Assembly (NCBI RefSeq): GCF_000024025.1
Contig: NC_013131.1
Span: 8,288,229-8,352,228, forward strand
Reading direction: 5' to 3'
Length of the DNA: 64,000 nucleotides
Source of the DNA: Catenulispora acidiphila DSM 44928
GTDB taxonomy: Bacteria; Actinomycetota; Actinomycetes; Streptomycetales; Catenulisporaceae
In this document: one piece after another, positions 24,967 through 34,682 of the stretch
Position numbering within the stretch: the stretch's first letter is position 1
Layout of the letters: each line of letters opens with the position of its first letter
Position numbers and translations under genes: made by a program
Notes under the pieces: generated by a model
Told to the model about the DNA's origin: nothing
Databases searched by the model: none
Seen by the model: the letters and a program-made list of their open reading frames with translations, nothing else

Positions 24967-25944
24967 ATGATCCGCTCACGTCCCAGCAAGGACCTCACCA
25001 AGGACCCCGGCCGTCCCCGCACACCCGCGGCCCTGGCCTGGCGCCGGTTCCGCGCCGACCGGACCGGGATGGCGGCCGGGGTCGTGGTCGTTCTCTTCTT
25101 CCTCCTGGGTCTGTGCGCCCCGCTGATCAGCGCGGCGTATGGTAAGGACCCTTACACCACCTACGGGCAGAACGAGCCCGGGCTGCTCGACGAGTTCGGT
25201 TACCCCACCGGCGCGTTGGGCGGAGCCGGCGGCCGGTTCTGGCTCGGGCTCGAACCAGGGCTCGGGCGGGACGTGTTCACCCAGCTGCTGTACGGGATCC
25301 GTACGTCGCTGCTGATCTCGGCCGTGGTCGTGCTGATCATCACCGTGCTGGGGACCGCGGTCGGGCTGATCGCCGGGTACGCCGGCGGCTGGCTGGACGC
25401 CGGCGTCAGCCGGATCGTCGACATCGCGCTGTCGTTCCCCTCGACGCTGTTCATCATCGCCTTCGTCCCGGTGGTGCAGTCGCTGTTCGTCTCCGCCGAC
25501 CGGCAGACGCCGACCTGGATGCGGGTGACGACGCTGGTGGTCGTGCTCGCCGCGTTCGGCTGGGCGCCGGTGGCCCGGCTGTTGCGCGGACAGGTGATCT
25601 CGTTGCGCGGCCGGGAGTTCGTCGAGGCGGCGCGTATCGGGGGCGCCTCGCCGATCCGGATCGTGCGGCGCGAGCTGCTGCCGAACCTGTGGACGCCGAT
25701 CCTGGTCACGGCCTCGCTGTCGGTCCCGGTGTACGTCACGACCGAGGCGGCGCTGTCGTTCCTCGGCGCGGGCATCGACGAGCCGACGCCGGACTGGGGA
25801 CGGATGATCCACCGCGGCGCCGAGGTCTACCTGTCCGACATCACGTACATGCTCATCCCCGGCGTCGCGATCCTGATCTTCGTCGTCGCCTTCAACCTGC
25901 TCGGGGACTCGGTGCGCGACGCGCTCTCGCCGTCAGGCCGCTGA
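24967..25944 (+). CDS. oligopeptide/dipeptide ABC transporter permease (DppC/OppC-like)
   Basis: 325 residues. An N-terminal cytoplasmic tail and first membrane helix (GMAAGVVVVLFFLLGLCAPL) precede a five-helix permease domain. The family ATPase-contact loop is EAARIGGASPIRIVRRELLP, followed by NLWTPILV. The FLGAGIDEPTPDWGRMI segment is typical of DppC/OppC. It is the first of five transporter genes in one direction. Unusually it precedes the binding-protein and DppB genes; most such operons start with the binding protein. Confidence 0.93.
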   Translation: MIRSRPSKDLTKDPGRPRTPAALAWRRFRADRTGMAAGVVVVLFFLLGLCAPLISAAYGKDPYTTYGQNEPGLLDEFGYPTGALGGAGGRFWLGLEPGLGRDVFTQLLYGIRTSLLISAVVVLIITVLGTAVGLIAGYAGGWLDAGVSRIVDIALSFPSTLFIIAFVPVVQSLFVSADRQTPTWMRVTTLVVVLAAFGWAPVARLLRGQVISLRGREFVEAARIGGASPIRIVRRELLPNLWTPILVTASLSVPVYVTTEAALSFLGAGIDEPTPDWGRMIHRGAEVYLSDITYMLIPGVAILIFVVAFNLLGDSVRDALSPSGR

Positions 25945-25950
25945 TCCGTC

Positions 25951-25995
25951 CCCGGTTCGACCCATCCCGGTTCGCCCCATCCCGGTTCGCCCCAT
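25951..25995 (+). repeat. three tandem 15-bp repeats between permease and binding-protein genes
   Basis: The unit CCCGGTTCGCCCCAT is repeated three times head to tail (one mismatch in the first copy). It fills most of the 69-bp gap before the binding-protein gene. The ribosome binding site GAAGGGA follows it. No role is evident. Confidence 0.85.
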
Positions 25996-26013
25996 CCATC
26001 GAAGGGATCTGCC

Positions 26014-27774
26014 ATGTCCGCATCCAGGCGCCGGTCACGGTCGGCCATCGCCGTCACCGTGCTGGCAACACTGACGATCACCGCCGGGTGCTCGTCGTCG
26101 TCCGCCAAGAAATCCGGCTCCGGTCAGCAGGAGGCCGCGCAGAACGTGGCCAAGCAAGCCGTCGCGGTCGGCACGGCTGCCGACTCCCGGGGACCGGATC
26201 CGGCAGTGTCCGGCGCCAAGTCCGGCGGGACTGTCACAGTGCTCGAACACTCGGACTTCAGCCACCTGGACCCGGCCCGCGTCTGGTCCTCCACCAACCA
26301 GACCGCCGATCTGCTGCTGACTCGCCAGCTCACCAGCTACCAGCAGGTCGGCAACACCACCAAGCTGGTCGGAGACCTGGCCACCGACACCGGGAGCAGC
26401 ACCGACGGCAAGACCTGGACCTACCACCTCAAGGCCGGCCTGAAGTACGAGGACGGCAGCACGATCACCGCTCAGGACGTGAAGTACGGCATCGAGCGCA
26501 CCTTCCAGAAGGAGCTGTCCGGCGGTCCGCAGTACCTCCAGATGTGGCTGACCGGCAAGACCGACTACTCCTCCACCTACTCAGGGCCCTGGGGCGGCCA
26601 GGACCTGCCGCAGATCCAGACGCCCGACGCCACGACGATCGTCTTCCACCTCGCGTCGGTGCACGCCGACTTCCCGTTCGCGTTGGCGATGCAGGCTTAC
26701 AGCCCGCTTCCCAAGGACAAGGACGCCAAGTCCGCCCTGGACCAGCACCCCTTCTCCTCCGGGCCCTACAAGGTCGACAGCCACGACATCGACAAGGGCA
26801 TGGTCCTGTCCCGCAACACCCATTGGGACGCGAACACCGACCCGGTCCGCCACGCCTACCCCGACCAGTGGAAGTTCGAGTTCGGGGCGCAGGACGTCGA
26901 CATCAACCAGCGCCTGGCGGCCGCCAACGGCGCCGACAAGGACGCGATGACCTTCAAGGTCACCATCGGCTCGGACCTGGCATCGCAGGTGAACTCGAGC
27001 CCTGATCTGAAGGCTCGTCTGGTCAACCAGGTCACGCCCTTCTCAGAGTTCTACAACATCAACACCCGGCGCGTGACGGACGTCAAGGTCCGCGAAGCCC
27101 TGCTGGAGGCGTTCCCGCGCGCCCAGACGCGGCAGCTGCTCGGGGGACCGATCTACGGCGACTTCACCACCACGATCCTGTCGCCGGTGACCAACGGCTA
27201 CCAGGACTACGACCTGTACGGCGCCCCCGACACCGGCGACCCAGCCAAGGCCAAGGCGCTGCTGGCGACGACATCGACGCCGCACCCGACCATCGTGTAC
27301 GCCTACCAGGACGACACCGCCTGGCAGCAGGGCGCCGTCGCCATCCAGCAGGCGCTGACCAAGGCCGGCTTCACCGTCGTCACCAAGGCGATCAGCGACA
27401 AGAACTACTACGACGAGACGCAGAAGACTGACAACCAGTTTGACGTCTACTGGGGCGGCTGGGGTCCGGACTGGCCCAGCGCCTCCTCGGTCATCCCGCC
27501 GTTGTTCGACGGCCGGCAGATCACCGACGGCGGCAGCGACAACTCGCTGCTGAACGACCCGACGGTGAACGCCGAGATCGACCGGATCCAGTCCATGACC
27601 GACCTGAGCCAGCAGAACACCGCCTGGGCCGCGCTGGACAAGAAGATCATGCAGGAGGTCCCCATCATCCCCTGGGTCGATCCCCGGCAGGTCTCGCTCT
27701 ATGGGCCCGGACTCGGTGGCGTCCACACCGGCTTCATCGGCACCTGCTATCCGCTCGACGTCTACGTCAAGTAG
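26014..27774 (+). CDS. peptide ABC transporter substrate-binding lipoprotein (SBP family 5)
   Basis: 586 residues. A lipoprotein signal (MSASRRRSRSAIAVTVLATL) ends in lipobox ITAGC with Cys26. The family 5 fold follows: GGTVTVLEHSDFSHLDPARV, the LATDTGSSTDGKTWTYHLKA motif, DVKYGIERTF and a late FDVYWGGWGPDWPSAS binding segment. It should capture oligopeptides outside the membrane and deliver them to the two permeases. A Ser/Lys-rich spacer follows the lipid anchor. Confidence 0.94.
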   Translation: MSASRRRSRSAIAVTVLATLTITAGCSSSSAKKSGSGQQEAAQNVAKQAVAVGTAADSRGPDPAVSGAKSGGTVTVLEHSDFSHLDPARVWSSTNQTADLLLTRQLTSYQQVGNTTKLVGDLATDTGSSTDGKTWTYHLKAGLKYEDGSTITAQDVKYGIERTFQKELSGGPQYLQMWLTGKTDYSSTYSGPWGGQDLPQIQTPDATTIVFHLASVHADFPFALAMQAYSPLPKDKDAKSALDQHPFSSGPYKVDSHDIDKGMVLSRNTHWDANTDPVRHAYPDQWKFEFGAQDVDINQRLAAANGADKDAMTFKVTIGSDLASQVNSSPDLKARLVNQVTPFSEFYNINTRRVTDVKVREALLEAFPRAQTRQLLGGPIYGDFTTTILSPVTNGYQDYDLYGAPDTGDPAKAKALLATTSTPHPTIVYAYQDDTAWQQGAVAIQQALTKAGFTVVTKAISDKNYYDETQKTDNQFDVYWGGWGPDWPSASSVIPPLFDGRQITDGGSDNSLLNDPTVNAEIDRIQSMTDLSQQNTAWAALDKKIMQEVPIIPWVDPRQVSLYGPGLGGVHTGFIGTCYPLDVYVK

Positions 27775-27786
27775 GGGGCGGACGAC

Positions 27787-28761
27787 TTGTTCGGATACAT
27801 CCTCCGGCGGGGACTGGGCGCGGTACTGATCCTTCTCGTCGTCAGCGCAGTCACCTTCCTCCTCTTCTATGCCCTACCCGCCGACCCGGCGCGCCTGTCC
27901 TGCGGCAAGACCTGCACCCCGCAGACCCTGGCCCAGATCCGCCACACCATGGGCCTGGACCGGCCGCTGACCGATCAGTATTGGCAGTTCCTGCGCGGCG
28001 TTTTCGCAGGACGCCACTTCGCCACCGTGTGGTGCGCCGCGCCGTGCCTGGGCTACTCCTTCGTCAACCAGCAGCCGGTCACCGCGACGCTCGCCGACCG
28101 CTTTCCGGCGACGCTCTCGCTCGCGGCCGGCGCCTCGGTGCTGATCCTGACCGTCGGCGTGGGGTTCGGCATCGTCGCCGCCCTGCGCCGCGGCCGGGCG
28201 CTGGACAAGCAGCTCACCGGCGTGGCGCTGGTCGGCGCGTCGATGCAGGTGTACTTCCTCGGCATCGTGGCCCGCTACCTGCTGGTGGACCAGTTCGACC
28301 TGCTGCCGCAGCCCGGCTACACCGCGATCACCTCCGACCCCGGCAAGTGGTTCGGCGGCATGCTGCTGCCGTGGGTCACCCTGGCGGTGGTGAGCGCCGC
28401 GACCTATGTCCGGTTCACGCGCTCGGCGATGATCGAGGCCGAGTCGCAGGAATACGTGCGGACCGCCCGCGCGCAAGGGCTCCCGCCGCGCGTCGTGCAC
28501 CTGCGGTACGCCTGGCGCGGCGCCATGACCCTGGTGCTCACACAGTTCGGCCTCGATCTGGGTGTGTTCCTCGGCAGCGCCGTGGTCACCGAGACCACGT
28601 TCAACATCCACGGCATCGCCCAGCTCGCCGTCTCCTCGGTGACCGACCTGGACCTGCCGATGATCACCGGGACCGTGCTGGTCGCCGCGACCTTCATCGT
28701 GGTGTGCAACACCGCGGTCGACTTCTGTTACGCGCTCATCGACCCCCGGGTGAGGCTCTGA
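27787..28761 (+). CDS. oligopeptide/dipeptide ABC transporter permease (DppB/OppB-like)
   Basis: 324 residues. The start is TTG 27787 (MFGYILRRGLGAVLILLVVS), supported by AGGGGG at the right distance and by the family beginning exactly there; no closer ATG fits. Six membrane helices and the contact loop YVRTARAQGLPPRVVHLRYA are visible. The N-terminal loop has two close cysteine pairs (CGKTC and CAAPC), not universal in the family. It is paired with the DppC-like gene upstream and lies 12 bp after the binding-protein stop. Confidence 0.93.
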   Translation: MFGYILRRGLGAVLILLVVSAVTFLLFYALPADPARLSCGKTCTPQTLAQIRHTMGLDRPLTDQYWQFLRGVFAGRHFATVWCAAPCLGYSFVNQQPVTATLADRFPATLSLAAGASVLILTVGVGFGIVAALRRGRALDKQLTGVALVGASMQVYFLGIVARYLLVDQFDLLPQPGYTAITSDPGKWFGGMLLPWVTLAVVSAATYVRFTRSAMIEAESQEYVRTARAQGLPPRVVHLRYAWRGAMTLVLTQFGLDLGVFLGSAVVTETTFNIHGIAQLAVSSVTDLDLPMITGTVLVAATFIVVCNTAVDFCYALIDPRVRL

Positions 28762-28763
28762 CC

Positions 28764-29804
28764 ATGGTGATCCCTGTGCACACCCGCACCGACGTGAGCG
28801 CCAGCGCGCGCCCGCTGCTGACCGTCGAAGACCTCGCGGTGCGCTTCGCCACCGAGGGCGGGACGGTCCGGGCTGTCAATGGCCTGAGTTTCCAGATCCG
28901 GCGCGGCCGCACCCTGGCGGTCGTCGGCGAGTCCGGCTCCGGCAAGAGCGCCACCGGCCTGGCGATCCTGGGCCTGCACGACCGCCGACGCACGCAGATC
29001 ACCGGACGCGTGGAGTTCGACGGCGTCGATCTGGCCGGCTTGGACGAGCGTGGGCTGTCGGACTATCGCGGCTCGCGGATCGCCATGGTTTTCCAGGACG
29101 CGCTCACCGCACTGTCGCCCTATCACACTGTGGAGCGTCAGCTCACTGATGCCTACCGTCGCCGCACCGGCGCGAGTCGCCGGGCGGCGTGCGTCCGCGC
29201 CACCGACATGCTCGCGCGGGTCGGCATCCCGGACCCCGCTCGGCGCGTGGCGGAGTACCCGCACGAGTTCTCCGGCGGCATGCGCCAGCGCGTCATGATC
29301 GCCATGGCCCTGATGGGCGATCCGGATCTGGTGATCGCCGATGAGCCCACGACGGCGCTGGACGTCACCGTCCAGGCGCAGATCCTGGACCTGCTGGCCG
29401 GTCTGCAAGCCGAGTCCCAGCTGGCGATCATGCTGATCACCCACGACCTCGGCGTCGTGGCCGGCGTGGCGCACGACGTGATGGTGATGTACGCGGGGCG
29501 CTGCGTCGAGTACGGACCGGCGGCCGACGTCCTCACCGCGCCCGAACACCCCTACACCGCCGGGCTGCTGCGCTCGGTGCCGACGCTGCGCAGCGATCCC
29601 GACGCCGACCTCACTCCGATCGCCGGTAGTCCGCCGGACCTGCTCGACCCGCCGTCTGGTTGCGCTTTCCATCCGCGCTGCGACCAGCGTCTACGGGTCG
29701 CCGACGACTTGTGCGCGAGCGCGGTGCCACCCCTCGTACCGATCAGCAGCGGCGAACGCTTCCGCGCCTGCCACCTCGCCCTCGAAGGGAGCGTGACGCT
29801 GTGA
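28764..29804 (+). CDS. peptide ABC transporter ATP-binding protein (DppD-like)
   Basis: 346 residues from ATG 28764, two bases after the DppB-like stop. Walker A is [10 protein letters not shown], the Q-loop is [12 protein letters not shown], the signature FSGGMRQR, Walker [13 protein letters not shown], the switch ITHDLGVV. The C-terminal oligopeptide extension has the CAFHPRC...C pattern that in this family forms an iron-sulfur or metal site ([11 protein letters not shown], then LC). It forms a heterodimer with the next gene's product. Confidence 0.94.
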   Translation: MVIPVHTRTDVSASARPLLTVEDLAVRFATEGGTVRAVNGLSFQIRRGRTLAVVGESGSGKSATGLAILGLHDRRRTQITGRVEFDGVDLAGLDERGLSDYRGSRIAMVFQDALTALSPYHTVERQLTDAYRRRTGASRRAACVRATDMLARVGIPDPARRVAEYPHEFSGGMRQRVMIAMALMGDPDLVIADEPTTALDVTVQAQILDLLAGLQAESQLAIMLITHDLGVVAGVAHDVMVMYAGRCVEYGPAADVLTAPEHPYTAGLLRSVPTLRSDPDADLTPIAGSPPDLLDPPSGCAFHPRCDQRLRVADDLCASAVPPLVPISSGERFRACHLALEGSVTL

Positions 29805-30883
29805 GCGCTGTGCCTCCGCCCCAGCCCTCCCCCGCCGAACCCGATCCTCTGCTGGACATCACCGGTCTGGCCAAACACTTCCCCGTCCGCCGAGGCGCCG
29901 TCGTGCCGCGTCGGATCGGGGCGGTGAAAGCGGTAGACGGCGTCGGGTTCACGGTGGCGCGCGGCGAAAGCCTGGGACTGGTCGGCGAATCCGGCTGTGG
30001 CAAGTCGACGACCGGCCGCCTGATCACCCGGCTTCTGGAGCCGACCGCCGGCACGATCCGCTACGACGGCCGGGATATCACCCATGCCGGTCGCAGAGAG
30101 CTGATGCCGTTGCGCGGCAAGATCCAGATGGTGTTTCAGGATCCTTATGCCTCTCTCAACCCTCGGCATACGGTCGGCGAGATCATCGCCGCTCCCCTGG
30201 AGTCTTTGGGCGTCGGGACCTCGGCGAGTCGCCGAGGGCGGGTCCTGGAGTTGCTGGAGACCGTCGGTTTGGACGCCGCGCACGTCCACCGCTACCCGCA
30301 CGAGTTCTCCGGAGGCCAGCGCCAGCGCATCGGCGTGGCCCGGGCGCTGGCCACCGAACCGGAGCTGATCGTCGCCGACGAGCCCGTGTCGGCGCTGGAC
30401 GTCTCGATCCAGGCGCAGATCGTCAACATGCTGCGACGTTTGCAGCGCGATCTTGGCATCGCCATGGTGTTCATCGCCCACGACCTGGCCGTGGTCCGCC
30501 AGGTCAGCCACCGCGTGGCGGTGATGTACCTGGGACGGATCGTGGAGGTCGCCGATCGGGACACGCTTTATGAGCGCTGCCGGCATCCGTATACCCAGGC
30601 GCTCCTGTCGGCCATCCCTGAGATCGACGACGGCGCGGGTCGCGGCACCGGCACCAGCACCAGCACCGAGCGGATCCGGCTGGTCGGCGACGTGCCCAGC
30701 CCGCTGAACCCGCCGTCCGGCTGCCGTTTCCGGACCCGCTGCCCGAAGGCGCAGGACCTCTGTGCCGCCGAGACGCCGCCACTGGTGCGGATCGACGGCT
30801 CGGCCGAGGGCCACCTGACGGCTTGCCACTTTCCGTCGCCCGTGAATCAGACCTCTGTGATCGGCCGGGATGTTATCGCGTGA
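29801..30883 (+). CDS. peptide ABC transporter ATP-binding protein (DppF-like)
   Basis: 360 residues from GTG 29801, whose GTGA overlaps the previous stop by four bases (translational coupling). Walker A is [11 protein letters not shown], the Q-loop [12 protein letters not shown], the signature FSGGQRQR, Walker [13 protein letters not shown], the switch IAHDLAVV. The oligopeptide-type tail [14 protein letters not shown] keeps the cysteines. It is the last gene of the transporter operon. Its stop codon lies within the direct-repeat element thought to control the collagenase. Confidence 0.94.
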   Translation: MSAVPPPQPSPAEPDPLLDITGLAKHFPVRRGAVVPRRIGAVKAVDGVGFTVARGESLGLVGESGCGKSTTGRLITRLLEPTAGTIRYDGRDITHAGRRELMPLRGKIQMVFQDPYASLNPRHTVGEIIAAPLESLGVGTSASRRGRVLELLETVGLDAAHVHRYPHEFSGGQRQRIGVARALATEPELIVADEPVSALDVSIQAQIVNMLRRLQRDLGIAMVFIAHDLAVVRQVSHRVAVMYLGRIVEVADRDTLYERCRHPYTQALLSAIPEIDDGAGRGTGTSTSTERIRLVGDVPSPLNPPSGCRFRTRCPKAQDLCAAETPPLVRIDGSAEGHLTACHFPSPVNQTSVIGRDVIA

Positions 30884-30901
30884 GAGCAATAGTTCTATCG
30901 C
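30872..30901 (+). promoter_or_regulatory. candidate LysR binding element (copy C), upstream of the collagenase
   Basis: GTTATCGC, 15 bases, CTATCGC: same halves, same order and same 15-base spacing as copy B at 24854. It overlaps the end of the DppF-like gene and lies 100 bp before the collagenase start, so the constraint here is not explained by coding sequence alone. Confidence 0.6.
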
Positions 30902-31001
30902 GCACTCCATTGTCAGTACCGCACACGGATGAGAGCTTCATGGCACGCCTCGCACCGATCGTTTTCGGGGCGCCCCTCATCAGTTCACAAAGGAGCACTT
31001 G

Positions 31002-33569
31002 ATGCGCCATCGATCTGCCCTGCCCAGAATTCTGGCTCTGGGCCTCGCGGTCTGCACCGCGTCGTTCGGGCTGGCCGCCGGACCGGCCGGTGCGGTGTCG
31101 GGTGCGGCGAGCGCCGCGCCGCCGTCCGTTCCCGCGCCGAGCGGTGCTGCCGTCGCGCCGGCGGGAGCCTCGGAGAGTCACACGGCTGCCAAGCCGTCGC
31201 CGGCCGGTCCGCCGGTCGCCATCGGCGCCGCGACGTCGCTGGCGGTGACGAGCCCTGCGGGCCCGGCTGGACCGGACGCCGCGTCCGCCGTGACCGCGGC
31301 ATCTTCGGCGGCGCCTGCGGGCACGACACCCAGCACACCCAGCACGCAGTCCTGCACCGCCGCTGACTTCGGCAGCCGCGGCGGCGCCAAGCTGGCTGCC
31401 TACGTCAAGACGTCGACCACCGACTGTCTCAATACCCTGTATGCGCTCACCGGCTCCGATGCTGCCGCGGTTTTCAAAGAGTCGCAGATGACCGCCGTGG
31501 CGAACGCGTTCGTGAGCACGGCGCGGAACTACCGGGGCGACGACTCCAGCGGTATCTGGCAGCTCAGTCTGTTCCTGACCGCCGGGTACTACGTGCAGTA
31601 CAACAACGCTGCCGCGGTCGGGTCGTACGGCTCTGCCTTGGCCGATCCCGTTCAGAACGGTCTGGACGCCTTCTTCTCCGCGAGGCACTCCTCGGACGTC
31701 AGCGCTGCCAACGGAAACGTCCTGGGCAATGTCATTACCCTGAGCGACAGTGCCGACCTGCAGGCGCGCTACATCAGCGTCTACAAGCGGGTGCTGAACG
31801 GCTACAAGAGTTCCTACGACGCCTTCCCAAGCATGGACGCGGCGGTGAACGCGGTGTTCACGCCGATCTATCGCGGTCACTTCTTCCCGGCGTATATAGC
31901 GGCGGTCACGGCGGACCCGAGCCTCATAGACGCGCTGAACTCCTTTGCGCTCAACAACACCGCGCTGCTCCCCGGCGCGAACTACGCGCTGGACACAAAC
32001 GCCGCTGCCGAAGCCGTCCGCTTCCTCGACACCCCGGCGCTGCAAGCCAAGGTGCGGCCGCTGGCCGCGCACCTGCTCGCGATCTCGCCGCTGCCCGGGC
32101 CGAACGGTCCGCTGTGGGTGCGGGTCGCGGTCGTCGTCGACTACGTCGACGGCGCGGAGTGCGGGACGTTCGGCGTCTGCGACTACACGGACACGCTCAA
32201 GGCGGCGGTCCTCCCGACGACCTACCCCTGCGGCACGACGCGCACCATCCTGGCGCAGGCGATGACCGCGGCGGACCTGAACGCGGCCTGCACCAGTCTG
32301 CAAGGTGAGGATGCGTTCTACCACGGCCTGGTGAAGGACGGCGGCCCGATCGCCGGGCAGTACGACACGAACGTGCGCCTCGCGGTCTTCGCCACCAAGT
32401 GGGACTACACCGTGTACTCCACGGCGCTGTTCGGCAACGACACCGACAACGGCGGCGAGACCCTCAGCGGCGACATCACCGACCCGGCGAACCAGCCGAT
32501 CTCGGTGATGTATGTGAAGTTCCCCGGCGACGGCTTCCCGGCGAGCGTGTGGAACCTGAACCACGAATACACGCACCTGCTGCAGGGCGAGTTCGACATG
32601 AAGGGCACCTTCGACCAGGAGATCTCGGTCCCCGACATCTGGTGGGTCGAGGGTGAGGCGGAGTACGTCTCCTACGCCTACCGCGGTCTGAACAACACCC
32701 AGGCGATCGGCGAGGCGAGCCAGCACGCGTTCCCGCTGAGCACGCTGTTCCAGACCACCTACGACAACACCACCACCGACCGCACCTACACCTGGGGTTA
32801 CCTGGCGGTGCGGTACATGATCGAGAAGCACCCGGCGGACGTCCAGGCGATGCTGGCGAAGTTCCGAGTCGGCGACTGGGCCGGCGGCTACGCGGTCTAC
32901 AACGCGATCGGCACCAAGTACGACGCTGACTTCGACGCCTGGCTCGACGTCTGCGCGGCCGGCGCGTGCCTGGTCCCCGGTGCTCCGACCGCGGCGTTCA
33001 CCATGGCTCCCGACGGTCTGTCCGTCCACTTCTCCGACGTCTCCACCGACACCGGCAGCCCGCTGAACTTCGAGCGTTGGAGCTACGGCGACAACACCAT
33101 CTCCACGACCGACGGCCCGAACCCGACCCACACCTTCCCCGCCGCCGGGACCTACACCATCGCCTTGACCGTCGATGACGCGAAGGGGTTGAGTTCCACC
33201 TACGCGCAGAACGTCACGGTGACCGGTCCGTCCGGCCCGCCGCCGTGCCCCTCGGCCAACCCGCAGGCGATGGACCGCAACTGCTCCCGCGCCGACCAGT
33301 CGGAGACTGCGGGCGACTACGACAGCCTGTGGATCTACCTGCCCGCCGGACAGGTGACCCTGCATGTCGCCACCACCGGCGGCAGCGGCAACGCAGACCT
33401 CTACTACGACCCCGACACCTGGGCCACGAAGCAGACCCACACCGCGAAGTCGACCGGCGGCGGCAACGACCAGAGCATCACCGTGACGAACAAGACGGCG
33501 GGGTACCGGTACATCAGCTTGTACGCGGTCACGTCGTTCAGCGGAGTCAGCGTCTCGACGCAGTACTGA
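31002..33569 (+). CDS. secreted collagenase-type metalloprotease (M9) with PKD and C-terminal PPC-like domains
   Basis: 855 residues from ATG 31002, behind AAAGGAG. A Sec signal peptide (ALPRILALGLAVCTASFGLA) and a long Ala/Pro/Ser-rich spacer are followed by the collagenase activator and catalytic regions. The zinc motif HEYTH is at residues 521-525 and the third ligand glutamate is in the WWVEGEAEYV segment about 25 residues later, as in M9 proteases. A PKD domain (about 665-745; TAAFTMAPDG, YTIALTVDD) and a bacterial pre-peptidase-like domain (about 750-855; QSETAGDYDSLWIYLPAG) end the protein. It should digest collagen or similar proteins outside the cell, feeding the adjacent peptide transporter. 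Confidence 0.93.
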   Translation: MRHRSALPRILALGLAVCTASFGLAAGPAGAVSGAASAAPPSVPAPSGAAVAPAGASESHTAAKPSPAGPPVAIGAATSLAVTSPAGPAGPDAASAVTAASSAAPAGTTPSTPSTQSCTAADFGSRGGAKLAAYVKTSTTDCLNTLYALTGSDAAAVFKESQMTAVANAFVSTARNYRGDDSSGIWQLSLFLTAGYYVQYNNAAAVGSYGSALADPVQNGLDAFFSARHSSDVSAANGNVLGNVITLSDSADLQARYISVYKRVLNGYKSSYDAFPSMDAAVNAVFTPIYRGHFFPAYIAAVTADPSLIDALNSFALNNTALLPGANYALDTNAAAEAVRFLDTPALQAKVRPLAAHLLAISPLPGPNGPLWVRVAVVVDYVDGAECGTFGVCDYTDTLKAAVLPTTYPCGTTRTILAQAMTAADLNAACTSLQGEDAFYHGLVKDGGPIAGQYDTNVRLAVFATKWDYTVYSTALFGNDTDNGGETLSGDITDPANQPISVMYVKFPGDGFPASVWNLNHEYTHLLQGEFDMKGTFDQEISVPDIWWVEGEAEYVSYAYRGLNNTQAIGEASQHAFPLSTLFQTTYDNTTTDRTYTWGYLAVRYMIEKHPADVQAMLAKFRVGDWAGGYAVYNAIGTKYDADFDAWLDVCAAGACLVPGAPTAAFTMAPDGLSVHFSDVSTDTGSPLNFERWSYGDNTISTTDGPNPTHTFPAAGTYTIALTVDDAKGLSSTYAQNVTVTGPSGPPPCPSANPQAMDRNCSRADQSETAGDYDSLWIYLPAGQVTLHVATTGGSGNADLYYDPDTWATKQTHTAKSTGGGNDQSITVTNKTAGYRYISLYAVTSFSGVSVSTQY

Positions 33570-33594
33570 GGACATCGCGACAGCGTGAATCGTG

Positions 33595-33624
33595 AGCGCT
33601 CCCGGGGACCGTCCCGGGGGCGCT
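33595..33624 (+). terminator. terminator-like hairpin after the collagenase
   Basis: The arms AGCGCTCCCGGG and CCCGGGGGCGCT pair over 12 bp (one G-T) around a 6-nt loop, 25 bp past the collagenase stop. No T-tract follows. Confidence 0.6.
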
Positions 33625-33685
33625 TGTCGCCTGAACGGCGCCGCTCCGATACCCGCCGCGCCCTGCCCGAATGCACGGTTGAGAC

Positions 33686-33922
33686 ATGCCCATTCACGGT
33701 CTCAGAGTCACGCTTCAGCCGCCCGACGGCACCGCGTTCGACGAGGACGCGATCCTCAGCCTCGCGACCGGCGCCAACGGTGGCGAGGTCTACAGCGGCA
33801 ACAGCGGTTTCTGGATCGAGGTCGTCGACGCCGGGGACGGTACCCAGCGCGTCGCGGACTACGGCTGGCCGGACGGGAAACGCGGGCACACCATCGTCAG
33901 CCAGGTACCGGTCATCCTCTAG
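33686..33922 (+). CDS. small hypothetical protein (78 aa)
   Basis: Not recognised. The 78 residues (MPIHGLRVTLQPPDGTAFDE, ending HTIVSQVPVIL) look like a small mixed alpha/beta protein without signal or membrane segment. It has a weak GAG ribosome binding site. Codon use is consistent with a real gene (third positions mostly G/C). It stands alone between the collagenase terminator and the antitoxin-like gene. Confidence 0.5.
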   Translation: MPIHGLRVTLQPPDGTAFDEDAILSLATGANGGEVYSGNSGFWIEVVDAGDGTQRVADYGWPDGKRGHTIVSQVPVIL

Positions 33923-34049
33923 CGCCCCGGCTGCACTATCCGGCGCACATCATCACCCACTTGGGTCCCCGAACAGGCACGCCGGGCTCCAGACCCGCTT
34001 ACGTAGGTGGTGGGCAAGCTGCCCGATCGCCGGTCGCAAGGAGTCCGCC

Positions 34050-34232
34050 ATGAACGTGCTGGATAAGCTGAAGCAGATGTTCACTGGGCACGAACAGCAG
34101 GTCGACAAGGGTAGCGACAAGGCTGCCGACCTGGCCAAGAAGAAGGCCGGCGGCAAGTACGACCAGCAGATCGACACAGGCCGGGACAAGCTCAAGGACC
34201 AGTTCGGGACGCAGGACCGCCCGAACGGCTAG
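34050..34232 (+). CDS. MT0933-type antitoxin-like small protein
   Basis: 60 residues from ATG 34050 with AAGGAG. The sequence MNVLDKLKQMFTGHEQQVDK, then KAADLAKKKAGGKYDQQIDT, matches the Lys/Asp/Gln-rich helical pattern of the MT0933/Rv0909 family, named antitoxins in mycobacteria. In actinomycetes many copies occur without a toxin partner, and none is adjacent here, so a stress-related or CsbD-like role is equally possible. Confidence 0.75.
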   Translation: MNVLDKLKQMFTGHEQQVDKGSDKAADLAKKKAGGKYDQQIDTGRDKLKDQFGTQDRPNG

Positions 34233-34682
34233 ATAAAGCTCTCCATTCCGGCGAGCTCGACAACCTCGACAACCTCGACAACTGTGTGAAGCTCGACGGC
34301 TGGGGACCAGGTCGCGGATCCGCTCAGGCGGCAGCGACCTGGTCTCTTGTGATGAAGCGGCAGCCGGTGCCGGCCGAACTCGATGAACGAGTAGATGAAC
34401 CGAGCGACGCGGACCGGCTTCGAGAGTCCCGAGTGGCGGGCGGGACGGCTGTTGCCGTCTCGCCTGAGTTGCTGTCCGCTGCCGGTCCCGCCTCCGGCAG
34501 CGTCGAGCGGATCTCGGCTGATGACGCGCCATGCCCTCGATACCAGGCTCACTCCGCAGTAGCACGCATGCGTACCCGCGTCTCAGCCAACAACGCACTG
34601 TTCAGCCAGAGCGGCGGCCCGGGTCGCGGGCGTGACTCCGACGTTTCGTGAAGCACCTGCGTCTGGCGACAGAGTGCTGATT

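Noticed and set aside
30873..33575. Long minus-strand open frame (900 codons) opposite the collagenase
   Set aside because: It is an antisense shadow caused by high third-position GC. The plus strand has a signal peptide, HEYTH motif and PKD domain, while the minus frame is Arg/Gly/Val-rich without any family pattern.
34050..34232. Toxin-antitoxin pair at the MT0933-like gene
   Set aside because: No toxin gene is adjacent; only the antitoxin-like protein is supported.
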